From assembly GCA_964573885.1 (NCBI GenBank), contig CAZNLL010000015.1, forward strand, positions 1 to 43,128: a stretch of DNA of 43,128 nucleotides. The letters run 5' to 3'. The stretch's first letter is position 1; the number at the start of each line of letters is the position of its first letter. Both the position numbers and the translations under genes were made by a program. Below are positions 8,589 to 15,515 of the stretch, in pieces. The stretch is from CAZNLL01 sp964573885. Its GTDB lineage: Bacteria > Desulfobacterota > DSM-4660 > Desulfatiglandales > Desulfatiglandaceae. The notes under the pieces were generated by a model that saw only the letters and a program-made list of their open reading frames with translations, searched no databases and was not told the DNA's origin.

Positions 8589-10877
8589 CTACAATTTCTC
8601 GCCCGGCTCCGCAATGACTGTGGGCGTCAGGAAGATAAGAAGTTCCACCTTGTCACTGCTTGTTTTGTCAACCCCAAAAAGGGACCCCAGCACCGGGATC
8701 TTATGCAACCACGGAATCCCCTCCTGGTTTACGGAGCTGTTCTCCTTGAAAATCCCACCGATAACCACGGTGTCGCCGCTGGCCACCATCATCTCCGTCT
8801 GGGCATTCTTTGTCTTGATGGGTACGTTGTCCGCCACCACATTGGCATAGTCCGGGAAGTCGTCTTTCACCTCGATGTTCATGATCACCATATCATTCGG
8901 GGTGATCTTGGGCGTTACCTTGAGTTCCAGCACGGCATCCACCATCTCGTAGATGGTCTGTCCCTGGGTATCCCGCCCTGAAGGAACCGCGATCTGGGTC
9001 CCCTGTTTGATGGTGGCTTCCACCGTGTCCCGGGTGATGATCTTTGGGGCGGACAGGGTCTTGGCCGTCCCCTGGCTTTCGGCCAGCCCGATTTCCGCCT
9101 GAAGGATCTTTGTCAAGGCCGTGTTGGCAAAACTCAGACCTATAATGGTATCGGAGGGTATGCTCTGGAAATTCGTGCTGAAGTCATAGAGATAATTCCC
9201 GGTGCCCCCCCTGATATTGTGGGTGGTTTCATACTGGCCAAACCAGTTCACCCCCAGCCCCTGGCTGAAGGTTGTTGTGGCCTCCACGATACGGGCCTCT
9301 ATCATGACCTGTTTTCTGGGCCTGTCTTGGCGGTTCTTCAATTCCTTGGCCTTTTTGATATTGGCGGCCGTATCCGTATAGATGATGGTCTTGTTACCCT
9401 TGTCCACGGATATCCTTCCCCTGGCCCCCTTGACGTTTTCTTCAATAAGGGTCTTCATGCCGTCCACATCCACATAATTGACCGTAATATACTCGGTCAC
9501 CAGGGGTTCCAGCTTTTTGGCCTCTTTCTTCTCCTCTAATTTCTGTTTTCGGGCCGCCTCGGCCTCTTCCCGTTTCTTCTTTTCCTCCGCTTCCAACTGG
9601 GTGATTTTTGCCCGGGTGGTGACCCAAATGACATTTCCTTCCTGTCTCATCCCAAGGTTGTTATTGGTCAACACCAGATCCAGGGCCTGGTCCCACGGCA
9701 CGTTCTTGAGCCGCATGGAGACCGTGCCCTTGACCTCGGGTCCCCATATAATATTCAAATTGCTGATTTCCCCGATAAGCCTGAGGATATTGGTGACATC
9801 CGCATCCACGAAATCCATGGTCATGGGGGCGCCCGTGTACGCCTTCTGCCCCATTCCCATAAGCCAACCGCGAGTTCCCGGTATGCCTCCGGGTTTTGGG
9901 GGTGAATTCCTCTCAGGGGTTGCTTGCTCGGCTTGGGCGAATTGCCGGGGCACCAGCTTTTCCTCCCGGGGCCTAAGATCGCTGCGACCAAAATCGATGT
10001 GCACCTCTTCTTTTGTCTGGTCCACATGAAAAGGCACCATCTCCCGGAGCACTATGGCCAGGGAAAGGCGGTTTTCCGTGGGGGAATAGTGTGGTTTTAC
10101 GCGATCCACGGCCCCTTCGAAAGAGGAGCTGTCCAGGCGCCTTAAGAGTAAGTCCGGAATCTTGGTCTTCTCCAGGGTTAAGATGAGGGTCTTGGGTCGT
10201 TCCCGCTCCAGGTTAAAGGCGACCTTTTTGTCGGTGGTCACGGTGAGCCTGGACTTGCCATGGTCAAGCAAGGTGAAATCCACCCCCAGCACCTGGGCAA
10301 GGGGGCCGTCCGGCTTTGGCTTAAAGAATATCCTGGGCTTATGGGGCTCAACTTGTGGGGCCGCTTCCTCTTTCACCGCCGGCTCGGACGGGGTAGCCGC
10401 CGCCGCTTTTGCCTGGGCCACGGCTTGTTTCCCGGGAGTGATGGACAAGGAGATGAGGGTCTCCTTTTCAGCGATCTCAAAATCCGCATTTCGCTCCAGA
10501 CCCACAATGACGCGCATGGCCGTGACCAGGGGATCGTCCCTTTCTATGCGGATATCCTTGACAGTCCCGTTGTTTACAGGGAGAACCGCAGCAAGGTCTT
10601 TTCCGGGCACCCCCTGAATATCCAGCACCACCCTGGGCGGACCCACCAGCTTGAACGCGGTGTAAGGCACCGGCTTGCTGACCCTTAATTCTACCACGGA
10701 GGCCTCCCCTTCAGGGGCCTTGGCCTGAATCGACTCGACCCTGGGCGGACCCGTATCTTCGGTTGGAGCCTGTGTTGCCGTATCCACAGCACAGGCCACC
10801 AGAAAACAGGCGCCCGATACCAACCCCATGTGCGCGATCAAAAGCATCCCTTTGATCACTCTTTTTTTGATACCCAT
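8589..10877 (-). CDS. pilQ: Type IV pilus secretin PilQ
   Basis: This is the outer-membrane channel through which the type IV pilus passes. The 762-residue protein has two AMIN domains (about residues 50-130 and 195-290), a secretin/TonB N-terminal domain from ~350 (MTMDFVDADVTNILRLIGE), an N1 domain (~460-520) and the secretin barrel from ~520 (VMIEARIVEA, then SAPKIITRD). A charged coiled segment rich in Glu, Lys and Arg joins STN to N1. I chose the ATG at 10877 because GGGGGAAGC lies just before it; an upstream ATG at 10907 overlaps pilP and lacks such a site. The leader ends in LVAC (Cys29), a possible lipobox, so this PilQ may be lipidated. Confidence 0.93.
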   Translation of the reverse strand: MGIKKRVIKGMLLIAHMGLVSGACFLVACAVDTATQAPTEDTGPPRVESIQAKAPEGEASVVELRVSKPVPYTAFKLVGPPRVVLDIQGVPGKDLAAVLPVNNGTVKDIRIERDDPLVTAMRVIVGLERNADFEIAEKETLISLSITPGKQAVAQAKAAAATPSEPAVKEEAAPQVEPHKPRIFFKPKPDGPLAQVLGVDFTLLDHGKSRLTVTTDKKVAFNLERERPKTLILTLEKTKIPDLLLRRLDSSSFEGAVDRVKPHYSPTENRLSLAIVLREMVPFHVDQTKEEVHIDFGRSDLRPREEKLVPRQFAQAEQATPERNSPPKPGGIPGTRGWLMGMGQKAYTGAPMTMDFVDADVTNILRLIGEISNLNIIWGPEVKGTVSMRLKNVPWDQALDLVLTNNNLGMRQEGNVIWVTTRAKITQLEAEEKKKREEAEAARKQKLEEKKEAKKLEPLVTEYITVNYVDVDGMKTLIEENVKGARGRISVDKGNKTIIYTDTAANIKKAKELKNRQDRPRKQVMIEARIVEATTTFSQGLGVNWFGQYETTHNIRGGTGNYLYDFSTNFQSIPSDTIIGLSFANTALTKILQAEIGLAESQGTAKTLSAPKIITRDTVEATIKQGTQIAVPSGRDTQGQTIYEMVDAVLELKVTPKITPNDMVIMNIEVKDDFPDYANVVADNVPIKTKNAQTEMMVASGDTVVIGGIFKENSSVNQEGIPWLHKIPVLGSLFGVDKTSSDKVELLIFLTPTVIAEPGEKL

Positions 10878-10896
10878 GCTTCCCCCATATACCCCG

Positions 10897-11523
10897 CTAT
10901 GGCGCAACCAATTTCTTGGTAATTCTTCTGACCTGGATCTCGCCCCTGAAGTCCCTGTATTTCTCCAAAATGATCACTTCCCTGTCTCTTACCTCCTCTA
11001 CCACACCGTTGTGAACCCCGATGGGTGTCCCCTTTTTGATGACATAGCCCAAACCCTTGGCATCGCGGACCATGGCCCAGTCTCCCTTTTCACCGGTCAC
11101 CACGGCGATGAGATCAAGCTGAGAAATATCCAGGGTCTCAAGATAGGTCCTGGGCTTTCTTTTGCGCTCTTCTTCCGGTTCAACAGGTTCCTGTTTGGCG
11201 ATAAAGGGCTTGAAAGGATCCGCCTTCCCCGTGGGATCAAAGACATAGACCGGTGCGGATTCCTCTGCCGCTTCCTTCCCTTTATCTTTTGAATCTTTAG
11301 ACGCCTTTCTGGGACCTTCTTTGGATGCCTTTTCTGGCGCCGTTTTGGGCTCTTCTTTGGATGCCTCGGAGGCGGCCGGCTTGGGCTTGGTGATCGCTTT
11401 CTGGGCCCTGGGCCCGTCATAGATCACATCCGCTGCCGCCCCCGGTGCACCGTAGAAAAAAATCCAGATCACCCCCAGCAGCAAAAGGGGGCCAGCCTTA
11501 CCTTTTTTTCGCAGCCGCCCCAT
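10897..11523 (-). CDS. pilP: Type IV pilus inner-membrane/periplasmic protein PilP
   Basis: The 208-residue protein has an N-terminal signal or anchor segment (GPLLLLGVIWIFFYGAPGAAA), a long Lys/Glu/Ala/Pro-rich linker (~35-95), then the compact PilP domain with DPFKPF, LDLIAVVTGEKGDWAMV and GYVIKKGTPIG. PilP links the PilM-N-O inner-membrane platform to the PilQ secretin. Unlike many PilP proteins it has no lipobox cysteine. An AAGGGAGC ribosome site precedes the ATG, and the start overlaps the end of pilO by 26 bp, indicating coupled translation. Confidence 0.9.
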   Translation of the reverse strand: MGRLRKKGKAGPLLLLGVIWIFFYGAPGAAADVIYDGPRAQKAITKPKPAASEASKEEPKTAPEKASKEGPRKASKDSKDKGKEAAEESAPVYVFDPTGKADPFKPFIAKQEPVEPEEERKRKPRTYLETLDISQLDLIAVVTGEKGDWAMVRDAKGLGYVIKKGTPIGVHNGVVEEVRDREVIILEKYRDFRGEIQVRRITKKLVAP

Positions 11524-12094
11524 CTGTGCTCCCTTTGAACCTGTATGTCACCGCCTCGCAGGAGGTGTTCAATGTGGTGGAATGACCCTTTTCCGGTTTC
11601 ATGGAAACATTGAGAATATTGACGATCCGCTCCATCTTGCCCACCTTGTCGAAAAAGCTGGCCACATCATAGTACTTCCCGCTTACTTGTATTGCCACTG
11701 GGATCTCGATGTAAAAATCCCTGGGCCGCTCTCTTCCCGGGCTGAAGAGGCGGAACTGGAGATTGGCATCTGCCCCCAGCTGGGTGATTCCCCGCAACAG
11801 GGCCGGTATTTCCCGCTTGTTGGGCAAGAGCCTCAGGGCGAGTTGGAACTGGTGCTCTACGTCTTCAAACTCCTTTTCAAACTTGGGAAGGTTCCTGGCC
11901 CTGATCTTGGCCTGAGTGATCCTCTGATCGAGACCGTTGATCTCACTTTGGAGCTGCTCGATCTGTTTGGTCTTGGGCGTATAGACGAGAAACACAAAGG
12001 CCACCCCCATGAGGGCAACGGTCCCCGCCAGGATCAAGATCCTGTAGATCATCTTGATCTTTTCAATCTTCTCTATAAAGGCGGCCTCTGCCAT
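11498..12094 (-). CDS. pilO: Type IV pilus assembly protein PilO
   Basis: The 198-residue protein has one transmembrane helix near residues 15-35 (IYRILILAGTVALMGVAFVF), a coiled coil (~40-85; TKQIEQLQSEINGLDQRI) and a C-terminal ferredoxin-like fold typical of PilO. It forms a heterodimer with PilN in the inner membrane. The ATG follows a GGGAGAG ribosome site, 18 bp after pilN. Size and gene order (pilM-N-O-P-Q) are canonical. Confidence 0.92.
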   Translation of the reverse strand: MAEAAFIEKIEKIKMIYRILILAGTVALMGVAFVFLVYTPKTKQIEQLQSEINGLDQRITQAKIRARNLPKFEKEFEDVEHQFQLALRLLPNKREIPALLRGITQLGADANLQFRLFSPGRERPRDFYIEIPVAIQVSGKYYDVASFFDKVGKMERIVNILNVSMKPEKGHSTTLNTSCEAVTYRFKGSTDGAAAKKR

Positions 12095-12112
12095 TTCTCT
12101 CCCTGTCTCGGG

Positions 12113-12709
12113 CTAGCGACGTCTACGCCCTTTCCTGGGTGGCTCCTTGGGTTTTTCCTCAAAGGAGTACGTCTTACAGGTAAGTTCAAAATCACTCACA
12201 TTAAGCTTATACGCCTCTAAATGCCTAAGCTTCGTGGAGCTGAGATCAACCGAGTTGACGAGTTCCGCCTTCTCCAAGTTGGTCATAAAGAGGGCCACCG
12301 TATCATTGTCCATCGCCGTGCCGGTGAGGCTCAAGATCCCTTCCTTTTCGGTAAGGGACGTCAGCCAGAGCTTATCCTTGGGGACCGCCATGGCCACCTC
12401 ATCCAAGAGACGGACAGGACCTGTCTTTTTTTCTTCAAGCCCTTTGATGACCTTCAGTTTGGTCCGGATCTCTTTAATCCTGGCCTTGAGTTCCTTAATC
12501 CGCTTATCCGTCTTCGCATACTGGGCGAGTTGGGCATTTTTTTGGGCCTTGTCCGCTTCAAGGGCTCCCACCTTTTTATTGAAGTCCACATAGAAGTATC
12601 CCAGGACCAGCAGAACAAAGACCAAAGTAAGGCCGTACACACTTAACTGTCTTCTGATGTTCTCTTTTTTTCTGGCCGCCCTAAAGGGCAAGAGATTGAT
12701 TCTTATCAT
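12113..12709 (-). CDS. pilN: Type IV pilus assembly protein PilN
   Basis: The 198-residue protein starts with the PilN signature MIRINLLPFR, which docks on PilM in the cytoplasm. A transmembrane helix (~22-45), a coiled coil (~50-95, Lys/Glu-rich) and a periplasmic ferredoxin-like domain follow. Its ATG overlaps the pilM stop in an ATGA arrangement, so the two are translationally coupled. The basic C-terminus (PPRKGRRRR) is unusual but probably only a tail. Confidence 0.92.
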   Translation of the reverse strand: MIRINLLPFRAARKKENIRRQLSVYGLTLVFVLLVLGYFYVDFNKKVGALEADKAQKNAQLAQYAKTDKRIKELKARIKEIRTKLKVIKGLEEKKTGPVRLLDEVAMAVPKDKLWLTSLTEKEGILSLTGTAMDNDTVALFMTNLEKAELVNSVDLSSTKLRHLEAYKLNVSDFELTCKTYSFEEKPKEPPRKGRRRR

Positions 12710-13809
12710 TTATCACCAATGCTTCTCAGGGCGAGACCCACGGCAACCGCCGCCTGAGGGGCCATGTATCTCAGATAGTCCAGGTCAAAGATCTTCTCAT
12801 TGATGATGAGATTAGAAAAAGGGTTGAGTTCCTCCACAGGGATGTCTGTCTCCAATTCCAGGTACTTCTGAAACCCTGGGATCCGGGAAGAACCCCCGCT
12901 GATGAAAATCTTCTCTATGGATTCTTCAGGATAGGTGCTGGCCACAAAGTCCAGGGCTCGCTTTATCTCCTGCACCCATTCCGATACCACGGAAGAGAAG
13001 ATCTCCTCCAGTTGTGATTTTTCCTTGTCTTTTTCCACCTTGGCCCCCCCCAACTTGATCTTTTCGGCTTCCTCAAAACTGGTGTTGAGGGAGGACATAA
13101 TGCCTTCTGTAATCTGGGAACCCCCATAGGAAGAATCCCGGGTAAACAGGGAGACCCCGTTCTTGATCACGTTGATCCCCAGTTCTTCGGCACCCACATT
13201 GACAAGGGCGTAACAGCCCTCCATCTCTTCGGCGCTCACCTCAAAGGAATTCTGAAGGGCAAAGGCGTCCACATCCAAAACCGCCGGGCTGAGGCGGGAG
13301 AGCTGGAGAAGGCTGACATAGTCGTCGATAATGTCCTTTTTGGCGGCCACCAGCATGACATCCATCTGCTCAGGACCCGGTTTCTCCTCCTCTTCCTCCT
13401 CCTCTACGGCTTCTTCTGATTCTTCACCGGCACCCAGGATATCAAAATCCAGGTTGACTTCATTGATATCAAAGGGGATATACTGCTCTGCCTCTTCTTG
13501 GATGGTGGCCTCGAGTTCTGATTCCTCCATGTTGTCCACGGTAATCTTTTTTACGATCACCGAGAAACCCGATATGGAGGTGGCCACGTTCTTGTTTTTC
13601 ACCTTTAGATTCTTCAAGAGATTTCTTACGGCGGAGGACACGATCTCCATTTCCTTGACAGAGCCCTCAACAATGGCGTCAGGAGGAAGCCCAATAATCC
13701 CAAAGCTCTTCAGCACCTTTCCCTTCTTGGTGTGGTCTATCTCGACGAGCTTGATGGAATGGGAGCCGATGTCCAGCCCGACCAGCTGATTTTTCTTGTG
13801 AATAGCCAT
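12706..13809 (-). CDS. pilM: Type IV pilus actin-like ATPase PilM
   Basis: The 367-residue cytoplasmic protein has the FtsA/actin fold: phosphate-1 loop GLDIGSHSIKLVEID near the N-terminus, a second ATP-binding strand (YALVNVGAEELGINVI) and the adenosine motif IFISGGSSRIPGF. It binds the N-terminal peptide of PilN and assembles the inner-membrane platform. A strongly acidic insertion, mostly Glu, occupies about residues 124-145 between two core strands; most PilM proteins I know lack it. An AGAAGGG ribosome site precedes the ATG. It is the first structural gene of the pilus operon, 11 bp after the XRE regulator. Confidence 0.92.
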   Translation of the reverse strand: MAIHKKNQLVGLDIGSHSIKLVEIDHTKKGKVLKSFGIIGLPPDAIVEGSVKEMEIVSSAVRNLLKNLKVKNKNVATSISGFSVIVKKITVDNMEESELEATIQEEAEQYIPFDINEVNLDFDILGAGEESEEAVEEEEEEEKPGPEQMDVMLVAAKKDIIDDYVSLLQLSRLSPAVLDVDAFALQNSFEVSAEEMEGCYALVNVGAEELGINVIKNGVSLFTRDSSYGGSQITEGIMSSLNTSFEEAEKIKLGGAKVEKDKEKSQLEEIFSSVVSEWVQEIKRALDFVASTYPEESIEKIFISGGSSRIPGFQKYLELETDIPVEELNPFSNLIINEKIFDLDYLRYMAPQAAVAVGLALRSIGDK

Positions 13810-13820
13810 TGCCGGCCCTT

Positions 13821-14054
13821 CTAGTTTTCAGGAAAGATTTTGTCTTTCTCAGAGAGCTTATACCCAAGCGCCAGGATGATCTTTCGCTTCGTCTCCATTC
13901 GGCAGCTCATGGATTTCTCCACCCGGTCGATGGTCAGGGGTGAAACACCCGCCTTTCTGGCAAGCTCAGCCTTACTCATGAGCAGCTTCTCTCTGATCTC
14001 TTTTACAGCATTCTGCGCCAATTTATCCTCCACCTTAAAGTCACACGGGACCAT
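13821..14054 (-). CDS. XRE-family DNA-binding regulator
   Basis: The 77-residue protein holds a single helix-turn-helix of the Cro/CI (XRE) type: KAELARKAGVSPLTIDRVEK, then a third helix and a short tail. The frame stays open upstream to a TTG at 14114, but that TTG is the -35 box of a good promoter, so I chose the ATG at 14054 downstream of the predicted transcript start (ATG 14087 overlaps the -10 box). It lies 11 bp ahead of pilM on the same strand and is probably cotranscribed with the pilus genes, which it may regulate along with itself. That role is inferred from position only. Confidence 0.75.
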   Translation of the reverse strand: MVPCDFKVEDKLAQNAVKEIREKLLMSKAELARKAGVSPLTIDRVEKSMSCRMETKRKIILALGYKLSEKDKIFPEN

Positions 14055-14085
14055 AGCCACACCAGGCCGTATAACAGTACGCGGC

Positions 14086-14114
14086 ATCAGAACATAAGAA
14101 ACATGATTTGTCAA
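14086..14114 (-). promoter_or_regulatory. Sigma-70-type promoter for the pilus operon
   Basis: On the minus strand a perfect -35 box TTGACA (14114-14109) is followed by a 17-bp spacer and TCTGAT (14091-14086; 4 of 6 matches to TATAAT). The region upstream is very AT-rich. Transcription would start near 14079 and give a leader of about 25 nt before the XRE start codon. Confidence 0.55.
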
Positions 14115-14180
14115 CCATTTTTTATAATTTAATTAAAATGTATATAATTTATGCATATCTCGTAGATAAAAATCCTTCCA

Positions 14181-14198
14181 GGCACAATATGTTGTGCC
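14181..14198. promoter_or_regulatory. Perfect 7-bp inverted repeat in the lepB leader
   Basis: GGCACAA-TATG-TTGTGCC is a perfect palindromic hairpin in the 170-bp divergent region between the XRE gene and lepB. It could be an operator, for instance for the adjacent XRE protein, or an mRNA structure about 85 nt before the lepB start. There is no direct evidence for either. Confidence 0.35.
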
Positions 14199-14284
14199 CG
14201 GATCCTGTTCAAAAAAGTCCTTTACAAGCTCCAGATGAAGGATTACATTCCGTCCAATTCTTTTCAGGTTCAAAGGAGGGCCTG

Positions 14285-14899
14285 GTGGAGCCTCAAAAAG
14301 AAACAACCCGGATAAAGAAAAAAGGGGTCTTCAGAGAATATGCCGAAGCAGCGGTTATTGCTATTCTCCTCGCCTTGTTTATACGGACCTTTGTGGTTCA
14401 AGCCTTCAAGATCCCTTCCGGTTCCATGGAACCCACCTTGCTGGTGGGGGACCACATCCTGGTCAACAAGTTCATTTACGGGGTAAAGATCCCCTTAGCC
14501 CGAAAAACCCTCATCCCCATAAGCGAACCCGAACGAGAGGATGTTATCGTCTTCATCTATCCTGTAGACGAAAGCAAGGATTTCATTAAGCGGGTCATCG
14601 GTCTGCCCGGAGACCGTCTCGAATTCAAGGGCAGAAAGATCTTCATTAACGGGGAGCTCTATAACGACCCTTACGGATATTATTCAGGGCCACCCCCGTC
14701 GGGCACTTCCCTCACCAAGACCTCTTTCCCGCCCGTAACCGTTCCCAAGGACCGTCTCTTTGTTATGGGGGATAACCGGAACCACAGCTACGACAGCCGG
14801 TTCTGGGGATTCGTGCCCATTGAATCGGTCAAGGGCAAGGCCTTTATTATTTATTGGTCCTGGCCTCACTGGGATCGTTTCCTGGATGTCATTCACTAG
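14285..14899 (+). CDS. lepB: Signal peptidase I
   Basis: This membrane protease removes signal peptides from exported proteins. I chose the GTG start at 14285 because GGAGG lies 5 nt upstream; the frame is open further upstream but with no ribosome site and an atypical sequence. The resulting 204-residue protein has one N-terminal transmembrane helix (~20-40), the catalytic Ser47 in PSGSMEPTL, box C (VIVFIYPVD), the catalytic lysine in box D (FIKRVIGLPGD) and box E (GDNRNHSYDSRFWG). All catalytic elements are intact. Its last 4 bp overlap the convergent NUDIX gene. Confidence 0.93.
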   Translation: MEPQKETTRIKKKGVFREYAEAAVIAILLALFIRTFVVQAFKIPSGSMEPTLLVGDHILVNKFIYGVKIPLARKTLIPISEPEREDVIVFIYPVDESKDFIKRVIGLPGDRLEFKGRKIFINGELYNDPYGYYSGPPPSGTSLTKTSFPPVTVPKDRLFVMGDNRNHSYDSRFWGFVPIESVKGKAFIIYWSWPHWDRFLDVIH

Positions 14900-15336
14900 C
14901 CTTCGCTCTGGTCCCGCATCTTCACCGCCTTCAAAAGGATCTCTCTCAGAGCTCCCCCCATAACGGTGGTCTCGATTTCTCCCACGGGTACCCATTTCAT
15001 CCCCGTGATATCACTCCCCGGCCGGGGCCTGCCGGAACGGAGCCACCCCCAGTAGTCCACCAGCACATAATGGTATTGAACCCGGCCCCGGGCATCGCGG
15101 AAGATGCGGTCAAGCACGTCAATCAGGCCCCCCACCTGAATGGTAATGGAGAGCTCCTCCCACAGCTCTCTCTCCAGGGCCTCTATGAGGCCCTCACCCA
15201 CCTCAACGGCCCCGCCCGGCAGGCTCCATTCCCCCAGTCCCGGTTCCTGGCCCCTTCTTGCCAGTAAGACCTTGTCTCCCTCAAAAACCACCGTCCCCAC
15301 CCCCACAACGGGGTGATCAGGATACATCCTTTGCAT
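14896..15336 (-). CDS. NUDIX hydrolase
   Basis: The 146-residue protein has an intact NUDIX box, GGAVEVGEGLIEALERELWE followed by EL (the GX5EX7REUXEE pattern), with a serine where the usual glycine follows. The family cleaves nucleoside diphosphates linked to other groups; the sequence looks closest to ADP-ribose pyrophosphatase or MutT-like members, but the substrate is unknown. An AAGGAG site lies just before the ATG at 15336; a second ATG three codons later is possible. It is convergent with lepB and divergent from the oxidoreductase gene. Confidence 0.88.
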   Translation of the reverse strand: MQRMYPDHPVVGVGTVVFEGDKVLLARRGQEPGLGEWSLPGGAVEVGEGLIEALERELWEELSITIQVGGLIDVLDRIFRDARGRVQYHYVLVDYWGWLRSGRPRPGSDITGMKWVPVGEIETTVMGGALREILLKAVKMRDQSEG

Positions 15337-15360
15337 GTCTCCTTGACCTTTCGCACGCGG

Positions 15361-15390
15361 TTGACAAAACCGCTCCGTGTGTTTTAATGT
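15361..15390 (+). promoter_or_regulatory. Candidate promoter for pyruvate:ferredoxin oxidoreductase
   Basis: A perfect TTGACA (15361-15366) is followed by an 18-bp spacer and TAATGT (15385-15390), about 125 bp before the oxidoreductase start. The -35 match is perfect but the -10 match is weak. Confidence 0.4.
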
Positions 15391-15515
15391 TCTATTCCTT
15401 TTTACGTCCTGTGAGAGGAGTCAGGTTAGTGAAAAATATCCCAAAAAGCAATTGGTCCGCTCCAACCCCCAGGGAAGACCATACAACTCAAAAATCTTGA
15501 GAAAGGACTAATGTC

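Noticed and set aside
14055..14114. Upstream TTG start for the XRE regulator
   Set aside because: That TTG is part of a perfect -35 hexamer with a -10 box 17 bp away, so it would not be transcribed from this promoter.
14108..14284. N-terminal extension of signal peptidase I from 14108
   Set aside because: There is no ribosome site and the sequence is unlike the family, while the GTG at 14285 has a strong GGAGG at ideal spacing.
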